This document shows positions 1 through 7,467 of a DNA stretch of 46,922 nucleotides, one piece after another. The notes under the pieces were generated by a model. It searched no databases. It had not been told where the DNA came from and saw only the letters and a list, made by a program, of their open reading frames with translations. This DNA comes from CAYLJJ01 sp964384025 (GTDB lineage Bacteria; Myxococcota_A; Bradymonadia; UBA7976; UBA1532), in NCBI GenBank assembly GCA_964384025.1, contig CAYLJJ010000050.1:1-46922 (forward strand). The letters run 5' to 3'. Position numbers and translations under genes: made by a program. Within the stretch, counting starts at the first letter, position 1; the number at the start of each line of letters is the position of its first letter.

Positions 1-435
1 CATCGCTATGCTCATGTAATTATTGATATTTGGTGGATACGTATCCAGTGGGTAGCACCCTTTCTCACCTCCGTCCGCCATGGCGGACGGGCACCCTCTT
101 CCCCTTGTCCTGAGGCTCCCTGAGCACCTCTCCTCGCCCATCCAGATCCCCAGCCTCAGCACCTCCTCTCCTGGGCCTCCTCGCTCTTCATTCAAGCCGA
201 TTAGCCTCCTTTCAACTCTGAAACTCCTCTTCAGCGTGACGATCCCCAGCCTCCAACTTCTCCGGCGGCCTCCTAAACCCTCACTCAACGCGGCGTCCCC
301 TGGATTTCCTAACCTGGAGTTTCAGGGAGTGAAGAGCCTTTATTTTACAAACATTGAGTTTTTTCTTGTTTTTTAAACGCTACTTGGATATTGGTGCAAC
401 CGAACATTCCAACACAACACGTTTGGTGAAGAATC
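1..435. other. Non-coding, C/T-rich repeat-like tract upstream of small secreted gene
   Basis: No convincing gene is visible. From about 100 to 340 the + strand is a string of CCTC/CAGCCTC/CCAGATCCCC words. The open frame here (80-376) is Pro/Ser/Leu-rich low complexity with no domain. Similar words, including a GTCCAGATCCCC-type core, recur at about 1195-1245 on the other side of the small gene, so the two flanks look like diverged copies of one repeat family. From about 345 the composition switches abruptly to AT-rich, leading into the next gene. I see no confident promoter. Confidence 0.45.
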
Positions 436-795
436 ATGATTAAAATGTTAATTGTGTTCGTAATTTTAGCAGCATCATCATTTGCATTTGCAAATCCACC
501 GTTGGGTATAGAGGGAGTTTTAGATTCTGACATCCTAAGCCCAGATTTAGACCCCACTCAGCTCAGTTGTAGTGACGGAAACGGTACATTGAAAACCGTT
601 AATACGTACCAAAAATATGTTCTTACAATGAAAAAAGTTCCTACTAGAGGTGGAGGGTTCAAATTCGTACCAATATACGCCTGGCGGATGACTACGCATC
701 TTGAGTGCGATTGCAACGTAGGATATGATCATCCTGTTGATGAAAGCGGAAATCTCAACGAGCGCGTTTGCATTCCTATCCCATTCTTAGCCTAA
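436..795 (+). CDS. Small secreted four-cysteine protein, unknown function
   Basis: The 119-residue product begins with a clear Sec signal peptide (Lys4, hydrophobic stretch 5-18, cleavage probably after AFA at about residue 19). The mature part has four cysteines (about residues 45, 91, 93 and 112), a CDC pair and a Gly-rich turn near 71-74, which suggests a small disulfide-bonded extracellular domain. I do not recognise the family. The gene is markedly AT-rich with A/T-ending codons, unlike almost everything else in the window, and it stands alone between non-coding repeat-like tracts. That suggests recent acquisition or weak selection on composition. A short purine-rich stretch (GAAG) lies about 6 bases before the ATG. 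The signal peptide is the main reason to believe it is real. Confidence 0.6.
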   Translation: MIKMLIVFVILAASSFAFANPPLGIEGVLDSDILSPDLDPTQLSCSDGNGTLKTVNTYQKYVLTMKKVPTRGGGFKFVPIYAWRMTTHLECDCNVGYDHPVDESGNLNERVCIPIPFLA

Positions 796-1722
796 AAATA
801 TTCTCCAAAGGCTGTTCGATTAACTGTCCAGATTGAAGCCCTCAAAACCCTTTCTATATTGAACCTCTTTAGCTAAATTCTGCTCTAATCCTTTCTGACC
901 TCAATATCTCCAGCCTTCTGAACCTCACGATCTGAAATATCAAAGTGTTCCCCATCTGTCGGGGATGGGTTGCTAGAGGGCTAAGGATAGAGGCTCCCTC
1001 AACTCAAGACTACGCTGGATAGCTCCTCATCCTGAACCTCCGGCGGTCCTTGCCTCTCTGAAGCGGATCAGCCCCTGAGCCTGGAGGCTCCTCCAACTCC
1101 CCAACCGCTCCCAGAACCTCCTCTCCAGCCTCAGCCCTCCTCTAGCCCCCAGCGGCCCTCTGACCCCTCAGCGCAGTGTTCCTTCACCTGAGCGCCTCTC
1201 CACCATCGTCCAGATCCCCGCGCCTTTTCTCCTACTCCTCAGCGCTATCCTCGGAAATTCCGAGGATAGCGCTGAGGGCCGCCGGAGGCTTGAGAAGGAG
1301 GCGCTGAGAGGCCCAGGGTGAGAAGCTGTCCACCCTGGTTGAGGGCTCTGGAGCAAGGCTGCGCTCTGGTTGAGGAGGTTAGGCAGAGGAGGAGAGAGCC
1401 CAGGAGCAAGGGGGCTGCTAAAGCTAGACAGCGTCAATTGTACGAACCTGACGTTGGCCATCTCTTTTCGTCTAACTGTTTGTGGTAATTCAGCTTCTAC
1501 GAAATTATATGGCCGTTTTCACCTCTTTGGAATCCCGCTCCCCTGCCCTTCGAGATTTTGACGGGCTGTATCCGCTATTGCGGAGAAGCACCCCAGCGTT
1601 CATTGCTTGGGGAAGGCTTTAAAGATGATCGAGCAGGGCCAACGCTGATGGAGCCAGCAAAATCGAGGATGGAGTGCTTGGAGGATGTTCAGAATCGCTC
1701 GACTGAAGCCTGTCGTAAAAAG
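796..1722. other. Long non-coding region with C/T-rich degenerate repeats
   Basis: About 930 bases lie between the small secreted gene and the 3' end of the VWA gene. It holds many variants of GAACCTC, CCTCCAGC, CTCCTC and CAGCCTC words, similar to those at 100-340, plus the palindrome at 1237-1277. Near 1591-1612 there is a weak stem-loop (CCCCAGC pairing with GCTTGGGG around a 7-base loop, one bulge) downstream of the minus-strand VWA gene. It has no T-run, so it is at best a weak terminator. Short open frames here are low complexity and I support none of them. Confidence 0.45.
1237..1277. repeat. 41-bp near-perfect palindrome (20-bp arms, 1-base centre)
   Basis: The arm at 1237-1256 (CCTCAGCGCTATCCTCGGAA) is the exact reverse complement of 1258-1277, with a single A at 1257. 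Symmetry breaks immediately outside on both sides. It lies inside the non-coding repeat-like tract. There is no T-run, so it is not a normal terminator. It could be a mobile-repeat hairpin end, a protein-binding site or a cruciform-forming element. Confidence 0.8.
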
Positions 1723-3792
1723 CTACTTCTTGAGGCTCTTGAGCAGCTTGGCCTTCTCGGCCAGCTTGGTGAACTCAAAACGGTAACCGTTGGGGTCTTT
1801 GCCCATACTCTCCCGAGCACGCTTGATGAGCGCCCCAAAGTTGGCGCTGCCTTTGTATTTGGAATCTCGTAGGAGCAGAGCCAGCTCCGCGACTGCTGAG
1901 GAGAAGCGGAAGGCGTTGGTGGTTCGCTCTAAGGGGAGGTCCTGCTCCATCAAAGCTTGGGTCATCAAGATGCTCTTTTTGGCTGTGGGGGGCTTATAGC
2001 GCAGCTTGACGGTCATCAGCTCCCCAGAGCCCTCTGCGGCGGCGGTCTTCACTCTCTTTTGATACTTCAGCTTGTCTACACCGGGGATCTGCTCAGGAGA
2101 ACCCGCAGGGATCAGCTCGTAGAGTACGGTGACCGTATGCCCTGCACCCAGCTCACCCGCATCCTTCTTGTCATCATTAAAATCTTTGGCCGCGAGGATA
2201 CGGTTTTCATAGCCCAATAAGCGCCAAGCCTTGACCCGGCTGGGGTTAAACTCGATCTGAAACTTCACATCCTTGGCGACGGTGAGTAAGGTGCCACCCA
2301 TCTCTTTTACGAGGACCTTTTGAGCCTCTAAGACAGAGTCGATATAGGCGAAATTGCCGTTGCCTTTGTCCGCTAGACTCTCCATCTTCTTGGCTTGGTA
2401 ATTCCCGCGACCAAAGCCCAGAACGGTCAAAAAGATATCAGATTTGCGCTTCTTCTCGATGAGCCGAACAAGGGCACCCTCGCTGCTGGCTCCGACATTG
2501 AAATCCCCATCTGTAGCCAGAATCACACGGTTGTTGCCTCCCTTGATAAAGTTATCTTGGGCGACCTTATAGGCCAACTGGATCCCCGCCCCTCCAGCGG
2601 TGGAGCCCCCCGCTCGAAGTTGGTCCAGGATGGCGAAGATCTTGTCAGATTGTTTGATGGGAGTAGAGGGCAGGGCCAGACCGGAGGAGCCTGCATAGAC
2701 CACGATGGCGACCCGGTCCTCTGGACGAAGGTTCTTGAGCAGCAGCCGGAAGGCAGACTTGAGCAGGGGCAGCTTATCGGGGCTGTTCATTGAGCCAGAG
2801 ACATCCAGTAGAAAGACCAAGTTATTGGGAGGTAGAGCGAGCCGGTCGATTTTCTGAGCCTGGAGTCCCAGGTGAACCAAGCGGTGCTTGGGGTTCCAAG
2901 GTGCTATAGAGACCTCGGTGGTGATGGAGAAGGGGTGCTTGCCCTTGGCGTTGGGGTAATCGTAGCTGAAGTAGTTGAGGAACTCCTCTATCTTTACCGC
3001 GTCCTTGGGGGGCAACTTGCTCTCATTGATAAAACGCCGCACGTTGCTGTAAGCGGCGGTGTCTACGTCGATGGAGAGAGTGGAGAGAGGCTTTTTAGTG
3101 GCCTCCTCAAAGTCATTGTCCTTGAGCTTGCCATACTCCTCTCGATTGTAGTCTCCAGCAGCGACCTCTCTTGCAATCATATATCTAGGGGCAGCGCGAC
3201 CGGCGATCTGAGCGCGACCGCTCCTGATACGCCCTCCACCAAAACCTTGAGCGTAACCTCTCCTGCTGCTCCTGGCGCTGCCAAGACTTCTATAACCGCT
3301 GCCCCCACCACCCTTACCTGCGCCTCCGATACCCAAACCTGCGCCTCCGACACCCAACCCGCCTCGAGTACCCAAACCACCCAGGTCATGAACCACGCCA
3401 CTGCCGCTGCCTAGAGCGCCCACCGCCTTCTGCTTCATTTTGGACTTACTCGAGCGTCGTTGCTTTTTTCCTTTGGGTTTTAGTTTGAGTTCGATCTGAG
3501 CACGTTTCCCTGCCTCTACCTTCACCTTCAGGCGACCACTACGATAACCCCTGGCCTTACAGCGGAGCTTCTGAACCCCTGCTGGGATCTTGAGCAACAG
3601 AAAATGGCCCTGAACATCTGTCTTTACTGCGGGCAGCCCAGCGGCGCTACAGCTCGCCTTGGCGATCCCCTTCCCCGAAGAAGCGTCCAAGACTTTCCCT
3701 TCGATCTCTCCCAGCTGAGCGCCTGCCCAGGCGATCCCCAACAGTAAGATCAAGATAGGGGCGATATATCTCTTTTTAATCGGGGTTCTCAT
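1723..3792 (-). CDS. YfbK-type von Willebrand factor A protein with carboxypeptidase-regulatory-like N-terminus
   Basis: An exported 689-residue protein. It has a signal peptide (residues 1-25, ending AWAGA), then an Ig-like carboxypeptidase-regulatory-type domain (about 27-110, GEIEGKVLDASSGKGIAKAS). A Lys-rich and then Gly-rich low-complexity linker follows (about 110-200). The rest is the YfbK arrangement: an N-terminal von Willebrand segment (IDVDTAAYSNVRRF), a VWA domain with an intact MIDAS (DVSGS at about 330-334, and ATDGDFNVG further on) and a C-terminal DUF3520-like region. Such proteins bind metal-dependent ligands at the envelope, but their partners are largely unknown. The ATG at 3792 is chosen over 3852 because it begins the signal peptide and has AGGAGGA about 9 bases upstream. 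The gene stands alone. Confidence 0.88.
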   Translation of the reverse strand: MRTPIKKRYIAPILILLLGIAWAGAQLGEIEGKVLDASSGKGIAKASCSAAGLPAVKTDVQGHFLLLKIPAGVQKLRCKARGYRSGRLKVKVEAGKRAQIELKLKPKGKKQRRSSKSKMKQKAVGALGSGSGVVHDLGGLGTRGGLGVGGAGLGIGGAGKGGGGSGYRSLGSARSSRRGYAQGFGGGRIRSGRAQIAGRAAPRYMIAREVAAGDYNREEYGKLKDNDFEEATKKPLSTLSIDVDTAAYSNVRRFINESKLPPKDAVKIEEFLNYFSYDYPNAKGKHPFSITTEVSIAPWNPKHRLVHLGLQAQKIDRLALPPNNLVFLLDVSGSMNSPDKLPLLKSAFRLLLKNLRPEDRVAIVVYAGSSGLALPSTPIKQSDKIFAILDQLRAGGSTAGGAGIQLAYKVAQDNFIKGGNNRVILATDGDFNVGASSEGALVRLIEKKRKSDIFLTVLGFGRGNYQAKKMESLADKGNGNFAYIDSVLEAQKVLVKEMGGTLLTVAKDVKFQIEFNPSRVKAWRLLGYENRILAAKDFNDDKKDAGELGAGHTVTVLYELIPAGSPEQIPGVDKLKYQKRVKTAAAEGSGELMTVKLRYKPPTAKKSILMTQALMEQDLPLERTTNAFRFSSAVAELALLLRDSKYKGSANFGALIKRARESMGKDPNGYRFEFTKLAEKAKLLKSLKK

Positions 3793-4029
3793 CGCCTGCT
3801 TTCCTCCTAAAATGACGGGGGGTTGTAGAGTGATGTCGCTCGGACTTGCCATGTTGGAGGATGTTCCCAGGAAATCTTTTAAGGTGCAACGAAGAGCAGC
3901 CCAGATCGTCGCCGATACAGCTGTTCTTCAGGCTGTTCTTGATTTCAAGGAGTTATCCGCCAAACCACGTAAAGCCCTAATAGAGATGAAGCTCGCCCAC
4001 CACCGCTGATTTTTAAGAAGGGGGACGAC

Positions 4030-4335
4030 TCAAGGATCGTGCCGTTCAGATTCTCGCTGAAGAAGGGCCTGAATGATCCGCTCTTTTCGGATCTGATCAG
4101 ACTGGAGAGCCTGGCGCGCGATCTCCTCCAAGAGCACGAGGCGATTGGCGAGATCTTCTCGGTGCTCAGGAGCGACCCGATCCAATTTATTGCCCAGCCT
4201 CTCATTTGGGAGGAGGCAAGCCCCTGCCCTCATTCTCAAGATACGCTCCTCTTCAGGGCTGATGGGGAGGTCTTGAACCAGCGTCTGTGTTTGCTCTCGT
4301 CGCTTCTTCACTGCGCTCTCCACAACGAGCCCCAA
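4030..4335 (-). CDS. Small charged coiled-coil protein, unknown function
   Basis: A 101-residue, highly charged, mostly helical protein rich in Glu, Arg and Leu (for example RLVLLEEIARQALQSDQIRKE), likely a short coiled coil. There is no signal peptide or membrane segment and I recognise no family. The start is a TTG at 4335. GAGGAG lies about 8 bases upstream and there is an in-frame stop just before it, so this is the only reasonable start. It is the last gene of the minus-strand run that includes the MshEN protein, about 140 bases downstream of it. A plus-strand frame overlaps almost all of it (4039-4392) but has no recognisable content, so I prefer this strand. Confidence is moderate. Confidence 0.5.
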   Translation of the reverse strand: MGLVVESAVKKRREQTQTLVQDLPISPEEERILRMRAGACLLPNERLGNKLDRVAPEHREDLANRLVLLEEIARQALQSDQIRKERIIQALLQRESERHDP

Positions 4336-4478
4336 GAGCCTCGCTCCTCAGCTCGAATCTCTAGGAACCATCCGGCCAGAAGATATAGATGAGGTCTCCC
4401 TCTCAGGCAAATTTTCTCACCTAATCGCAGAGGGGCTTTGTTCGAATGGCCATTAGAATGAGCGTAGATGCTTTGCTC

Positions 4479-5207
4479 TTAGGGTTCCTTTCGGCTCTTC
4501 GCCTCTTTAAGCCGACGTTCAAACTGCTGTCGATTTAAGAGCCCCCGATCACAGAGCATACCCAATAGAACATCCTGGTTCAGGCTCAGCTCTTTGAGGA
4601 GGCCATAGATGCCACTGACGCTGCTTTCCAAGGTCTCCAAGCGCAGCTTAAAGTTGGGATCAATCTCCCCTCTTTGGATAAACTCAGGGAGAGTCTGCTC
4701 CTCCTCAATCTCATCCCCTCTTAAACCTTCCTGCCTTGTGAAGGGTTCCCCTCTCTCTTGAGCGATCCCCACGCTCTCCTGATAGAAGCGCTTGATCGCC
4801 TCGGACAACTCAGAGGCCAGAGCCACAAAAGGGCGAATCTCCAAGCCGGTGAGGAAACGCAGCTCATCTAGAAGATCTTGGTCGGTTGGATCCGCTAGAG
4901 CGATCTCCAAAATCTGTTCGCTTTGGTTAAAGGAGAAAGGCAGGACCTGAAGCTCCTGGGCTAAATCTCCAGGGATTAGAGAGAGGAGTTGTTCTGGGAT
5001 CGTCGCTGTCTTTGAGAGGGGTGCGGCCTCAACTCCAAGCTGCTTAGAGAGGGCCTCTAAGATCTGTTGCTCTGTACACTCTCTCCGAGAGACCAAAATC
5101 TCTCCCACCCTCCGCCCCCAGAGGGCTGAGGCTGCCAGGGCTGCTTGAAGTTGATGTGTGTTGATGACCTCCTCGGCCAGGAGGATTTCACCCAGGCGTT
5201 TGTACAT
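4479..5207 (-). CDS. Stand-alone MshEN (GspE N-terminal) domain protein, possible c-di-GMP receptor
   Basis: The first ~150 residues of this 242-residue protein match the MshEN / type II secretion ATPase N-terminal domain. There are two RLG-x-x-L units (RLGEILLAEEVINTHQLQAAL and RVGEILVSRRECTEQQILEAL), then the LPFSF...LEIALADPTDQDLLDELRFLTG segment typical of GspE/PilB N-termini. No ATPase domain follows. The C-terminal ~90 residues are acidic and helical. MshEN domains in MshE bind cyclic-di-GMP through the RLG-containing motifs, so a regulatory role is plausible, but it is inference. The ATG has GGAGAG about 5 bases upstream. The gene lies 93 bases downstream of a small membrane protein and the sugar cassette, suggesting control of polysaccharide export or surface properties. 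Confidence 0.75.
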   Translation of the reverse strand: MYKRLGEILLAEEVINTHQLQAALAASALWGRRVGEILVSRRECTEQQILEALSKQLGVEAAPLSKTATIPEQLLSLIPGDLAQELQVLPFSFNQSEQILEIALADPTDQDLLDELRFLTGLEIRPFVALASELSEAIKRFYQESVGIAQERGEPFTRQEGLRGDEIEEEQTLPEFIQRGEIDPNFKLRLETLESSVSGIYGLLKELSLNQDVLLGMLCDRGLLNRQQFERRLKEAKSRKEP

Positions 5208-5300
5208 GTTCTCTCCATTTAAACGGATCTGTCTCTTTTGGATATCTCTCGTCGGACAAGCTGAACTCAGTCACCTCTCCGTAAACGAGCTCAAGGGCGA

Positions 5301-5594
5301 TTAGAAGCGTTTATAGAACACATAAATGGCAGCGAGGATCACTGCAATCCAGAGGAGAGCATCGATCCAGGGGTTCTTCTTTTTGTTTGTTGCTGCTCCT
5401 GCTACTGCCTTGAAGCCTCCTCTCATTCCGGTAAGCAGCCCACCCCGGCTGCCCTCTCGTCTCTTGAACTCCACCGCTTCAGGTAGGTCCTTGCCAGGAG
5501 CCTGATCACGCTGGCTGCTCCCAGCACCACGAGCCTGGGCAGCTTTCTTGGCTTGGGTGGCCCGGGCAGCTTTGCTCTTTCTACGTTTTTTCAT
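5301..5594 (-). CDS. Small basic tail-anchored membrane protein, unknown
   Basis: 97 residues. The N-terminal half is strongly basic (MKKRRKSKAARATQAKKAAQ), followed by a Gly-rich middle and one C-terminal membrane helix (about 75-93, WIDALLWIAVILAAIYVFY). The expected topology has the basic tail in the cytoplasm. Its ATG overlaps the stop of the upstream SDR gene by four bases (ATGA, 5591-5594), so it is translationally coupled to the sugar cassette. I recognise no family. Low-complexity Lys/Ala content limits what can be said, but the coupling and the clean membrane helix make it a real gene. Confidence 0.65.
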   Translation of the reverse strand: MKKRRKSKAARATQAKKAAQARGAGSSQRDQAPGKDLPEAVEFKRREGSRGGLLTGMRGGFKAVAGAATNKKKNPWIDALLWIAVILAAIYVFYKRF

Positions 5595-6535
5595 CGCCTC
5601 TTCCTCTCTTTATAATGAACCCTCCACATCGCGAGGGTCTGTCGGGTGCTGTATTTGGGAGTGAATTTCAGCTCATTCTTCAAGCGCGCTGTGCTGACTC
5701 CGACTCCGTGGTGAAGCTGCTGGATGGCTTGATGATCAAAGCTCAGTAAGCGAGCCCGCTTGAGGCCCCGAGTAAGGGCTTGCATCAACCAGCTCGGGGG
5801 CCGAATCAGACGCTTCTGGAGGATCCCCGCTACCAAAGAGAGGGTGATCGGCTCCACTCCCGCCGCGTTGATCGCGCCCCTGATCTCTTCCTGTTCGGCG
5901 ATCTTGAGAAAGATCTCAGCAGCATCCTCGATATGGAGCAGGTGAACGCGAGGATCTGCCTTCTCCGGTCCCAAAATCCAGGGCAAATCCAGCACCGCAT
6001 CTAGAGGTTGTTTGCTCCCTGGCCCCAAGACGTGGCAGAGCCGCACCATCACCGCTTCGATCTCAGGTTGCTCCTGAGCGAACTTCCGAAAGAGCTGCTC
6101 CAGCTTCAGCTTGGTAGAGATCTCAGGGGTGTTGACTGAGTGGGCGTCGAGGAGAGGAGCCTCTTCATCGCAGGGCTTCTCCAGAGAAGCATAGACCCAA
6201 TCGCGACCCGCGAAGATAAGACGCTTGATTCCAGTGGCTTCAGCCACTCCCATCAACTCTTGAGCATCCTGTAGTTCATCCAGAGAGTCGCTGGGATCGC
6301 TGGGCCGCGTAGCGTAGCTCAGATGCATGAGGATCTGGATATTGTTCATGACCAGCAGATCCCCCAGATCCAGCTCAGGATCAGAGATCTTTCCCGGGAT
6401 ATATTGAACCGGACCCAGCATTTGAGGAGGTGCGCTGTCGATTCCCAAGATGCGCTTAAAGGGGTTCCTCTGCATCAGTTGTGCGACGACAGCCTGCCCC
6501 ATATAGCCACTGACTCCAGTGATCAAGAGGTTCAT
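5591..6535 (-). CDS. Atypical extended SDR (NAD-dependent epimerase/dehydratase family)
   Basis: A 314-residue extended short-chain dehydrogenase with an N-terminal Rossmann motif GVSGYMG (residues 7-13) and the family's overall layout. The usual Tyr-x3-Lys pair is not seen: the expected stretch reads TPEISTKLKLE, with Glu where the catalytic Tyr should be. It may therefore be a non-redox or structural NAD(P)-binding member, or use another residue. The ATG at 6535 is chosen because it overlaps the upstream stop (ATGA, 6532-6535) and starts directly with the Rossmann strand (MNLLITG); a start at 6556 would add an odd seven-residue leader. It is the fourth gene of the sugar cassette and is coupled to the next small protein by another ATGA. 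Confidence 0.8.
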   Translation of the reverse strand: MNLLITGVSGYMGQAVVAQLMQRNPFKRILGIDSAPPQMLGPVQYIPGKISDPELDLGDLLVMNNIQILMHLSYATRPSDPSDSLDELQDAQELMGVAEATGIKRLIFAGRDWVYASLEKPCDEEAPLLDAHSVNTPEISTKLKLEQLFRKFAQEQPEIEAVMVRLCHVLGPGSKQPLDAVLDLPWILGPEKADPRVHLLHIEDAAEIFLKIAEQEEIRGAINAAGVEPITLSLVAGILQKRLIRPPSWLMQALTRGLKRARLLSFDHQAIQQLHHGVGVSTARLKNELKFTPKYSTRQTLAMWRVHYKERKRR

Positions 6536-7467
6536 GGGCGCTGGCTCCGATACCAACGGATGCTCTCCTCCAAGCCCTCTTTCAAGAGAATCTGCGCCTC
6601 AAAGCCAAAGGCGCGGGCCTTAGAGACCTCCAGATAGCGACGGGGCTGGCCGTCTGGCTTGCTGTGGTCCCAGCGCAGCGAGCCCTGATAACCCACCAGG
6701 GCGGCGATCAGCTCGGTCAGCTCAGCGATCGAGGTCTCTACACCTGTGCCGATGTTCACCGGCGCGGGTCCCAGATCTGGAGAAGCCGCCGCTAAGGTGA
6801 TCGCTCGAGCAGCGTCGCGTACATGGATAAACTCTCGCGTGGGCTGCCCCGTGCCCCAGTTGACCACCTCAGAGAGGCCACGCTCCTGAGCTTCAACGAA
6901 GCGACGGATGAGGGCGGGGATCACATGTGCGTTCTCCTCCTCGAAATGATCGCGGGGTCCATAGAGGTTGGAAAGGATCAGAACTTTCCCCCCTGTGCTG
7001 TACTGCCGATCATAGTGCAGGATCGCCTCATGAAGCATGCGCTTGGCGACCCCATAAGGCCCTGTAGCTCCCACAGGAGGGCCGCTCCAGATGCTCTCCT
7101 CGCGTAGAGGCAGAGGGGCATCTTTGGGGTAACTGCATGTCGTGCTGATGAGGAGCAGCTCTGTGTCCGCTTGGCGGGCCTCCTCTAGCAGCAGGAGACC
7201 CATGAGAGCGTTCTCATAGAGGAAGCGTCCAGGGTTGGCGACGTTCGCGCCGATGCCGCCCACCGCCGCCGCTAGATGGATCAAGAGCTGAGGGCGATGT
7301 TCCAGAAAGAGAGCCCGGACCTGTTGCTGTTCGAGCAGGTTGTACTCTTCTTGAGCCAGGGGGATCAGCTCTGCGCCCTGAGCCTCCAGGGCCTCCAATA
7401 CATAACCCCCAAGGAAACCCTGAGCCCCTGTCACCGCCACTCGACGACCTGAGAGCAGCTCAAGCAT
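6532..7467 (-). CDS. fcl: GDP-L-fucose synthase-like epimerase/reductase
   Basis: The 311-residue extended SDR carries the NADP-binding motif GAQGFLG (14-20). It also has the marks of the GDP-L-fucose synthase / WcaG family: STTCSYPK around the active-site Ser and Cys, YGVAKRM (Tyr-x3-Lys) and NLYGPRDHFEEENAHVIPALIRRF, containing the conserved His. The family makes GDP-L-fucose from GDP-4-keto-6-deoxymannose. No GDP-mannose dehydratase (Gmd) is next to it, so the actual sugar could differ. The ATG at 7467 is preferred over 7497 because AAGGAGAG sits about 6 bases upstream and the enzyme fold starts there. It overlaps the upstream epimerase by 8 bases and the downstream SDR by 4. Confidence 0.85.
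   Translation of the reverse strand: MLELLSGRRVAVTGAQGFLGGYVLEALEAQGAELIPLAQEEYNLLEQQQVRALFLEHRPQLLIHLAAAVGGIGANVANPGRFLYENALMGLLLLEEARQADTELLLISTTCSYPKDAPLPLREESIWSGPPVGATGPYGVAKRMLHEAILHYDRQYSTGGKVLILSNLYGPRDHFEEENAHVIPALIRRFVEAQERGLSEVVNWGTGQPTREFIHVRDAARAITLAAASPDLGPAPVNIGTGVETSIAELTELIAALVGYQGSLRWDHSKPDGQPRRYLEVSKARAFGFEAQILLKEGLEESIRWYRSQRP

Noticed and set aside
80..376. 98-codon plus-strand open frame
   Set aside because: Pro/Ser/Leu-rich low complexity produced by CCTC repeat words; no ribosome site, no signal peptide, no domain.
1168..1461. 97-codon minus-strand frame across the palindrome
   Set aside because: Composed of repeat-like DNA and crosses the 41-bp palindrome; no recognisable protein features.
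1591..1612. Terminator of the VWA gene
   Set aside because: One bulge in a short stem and no T-run on the minus strand.
4039..4392. Plus-strand frame opposite the 4030-4335 coiled-coil gene
   Set aside because: Overlaps the better-supported minus-strand gene, which has a TTG start with GAGGAG and the same direction as its neighbours.
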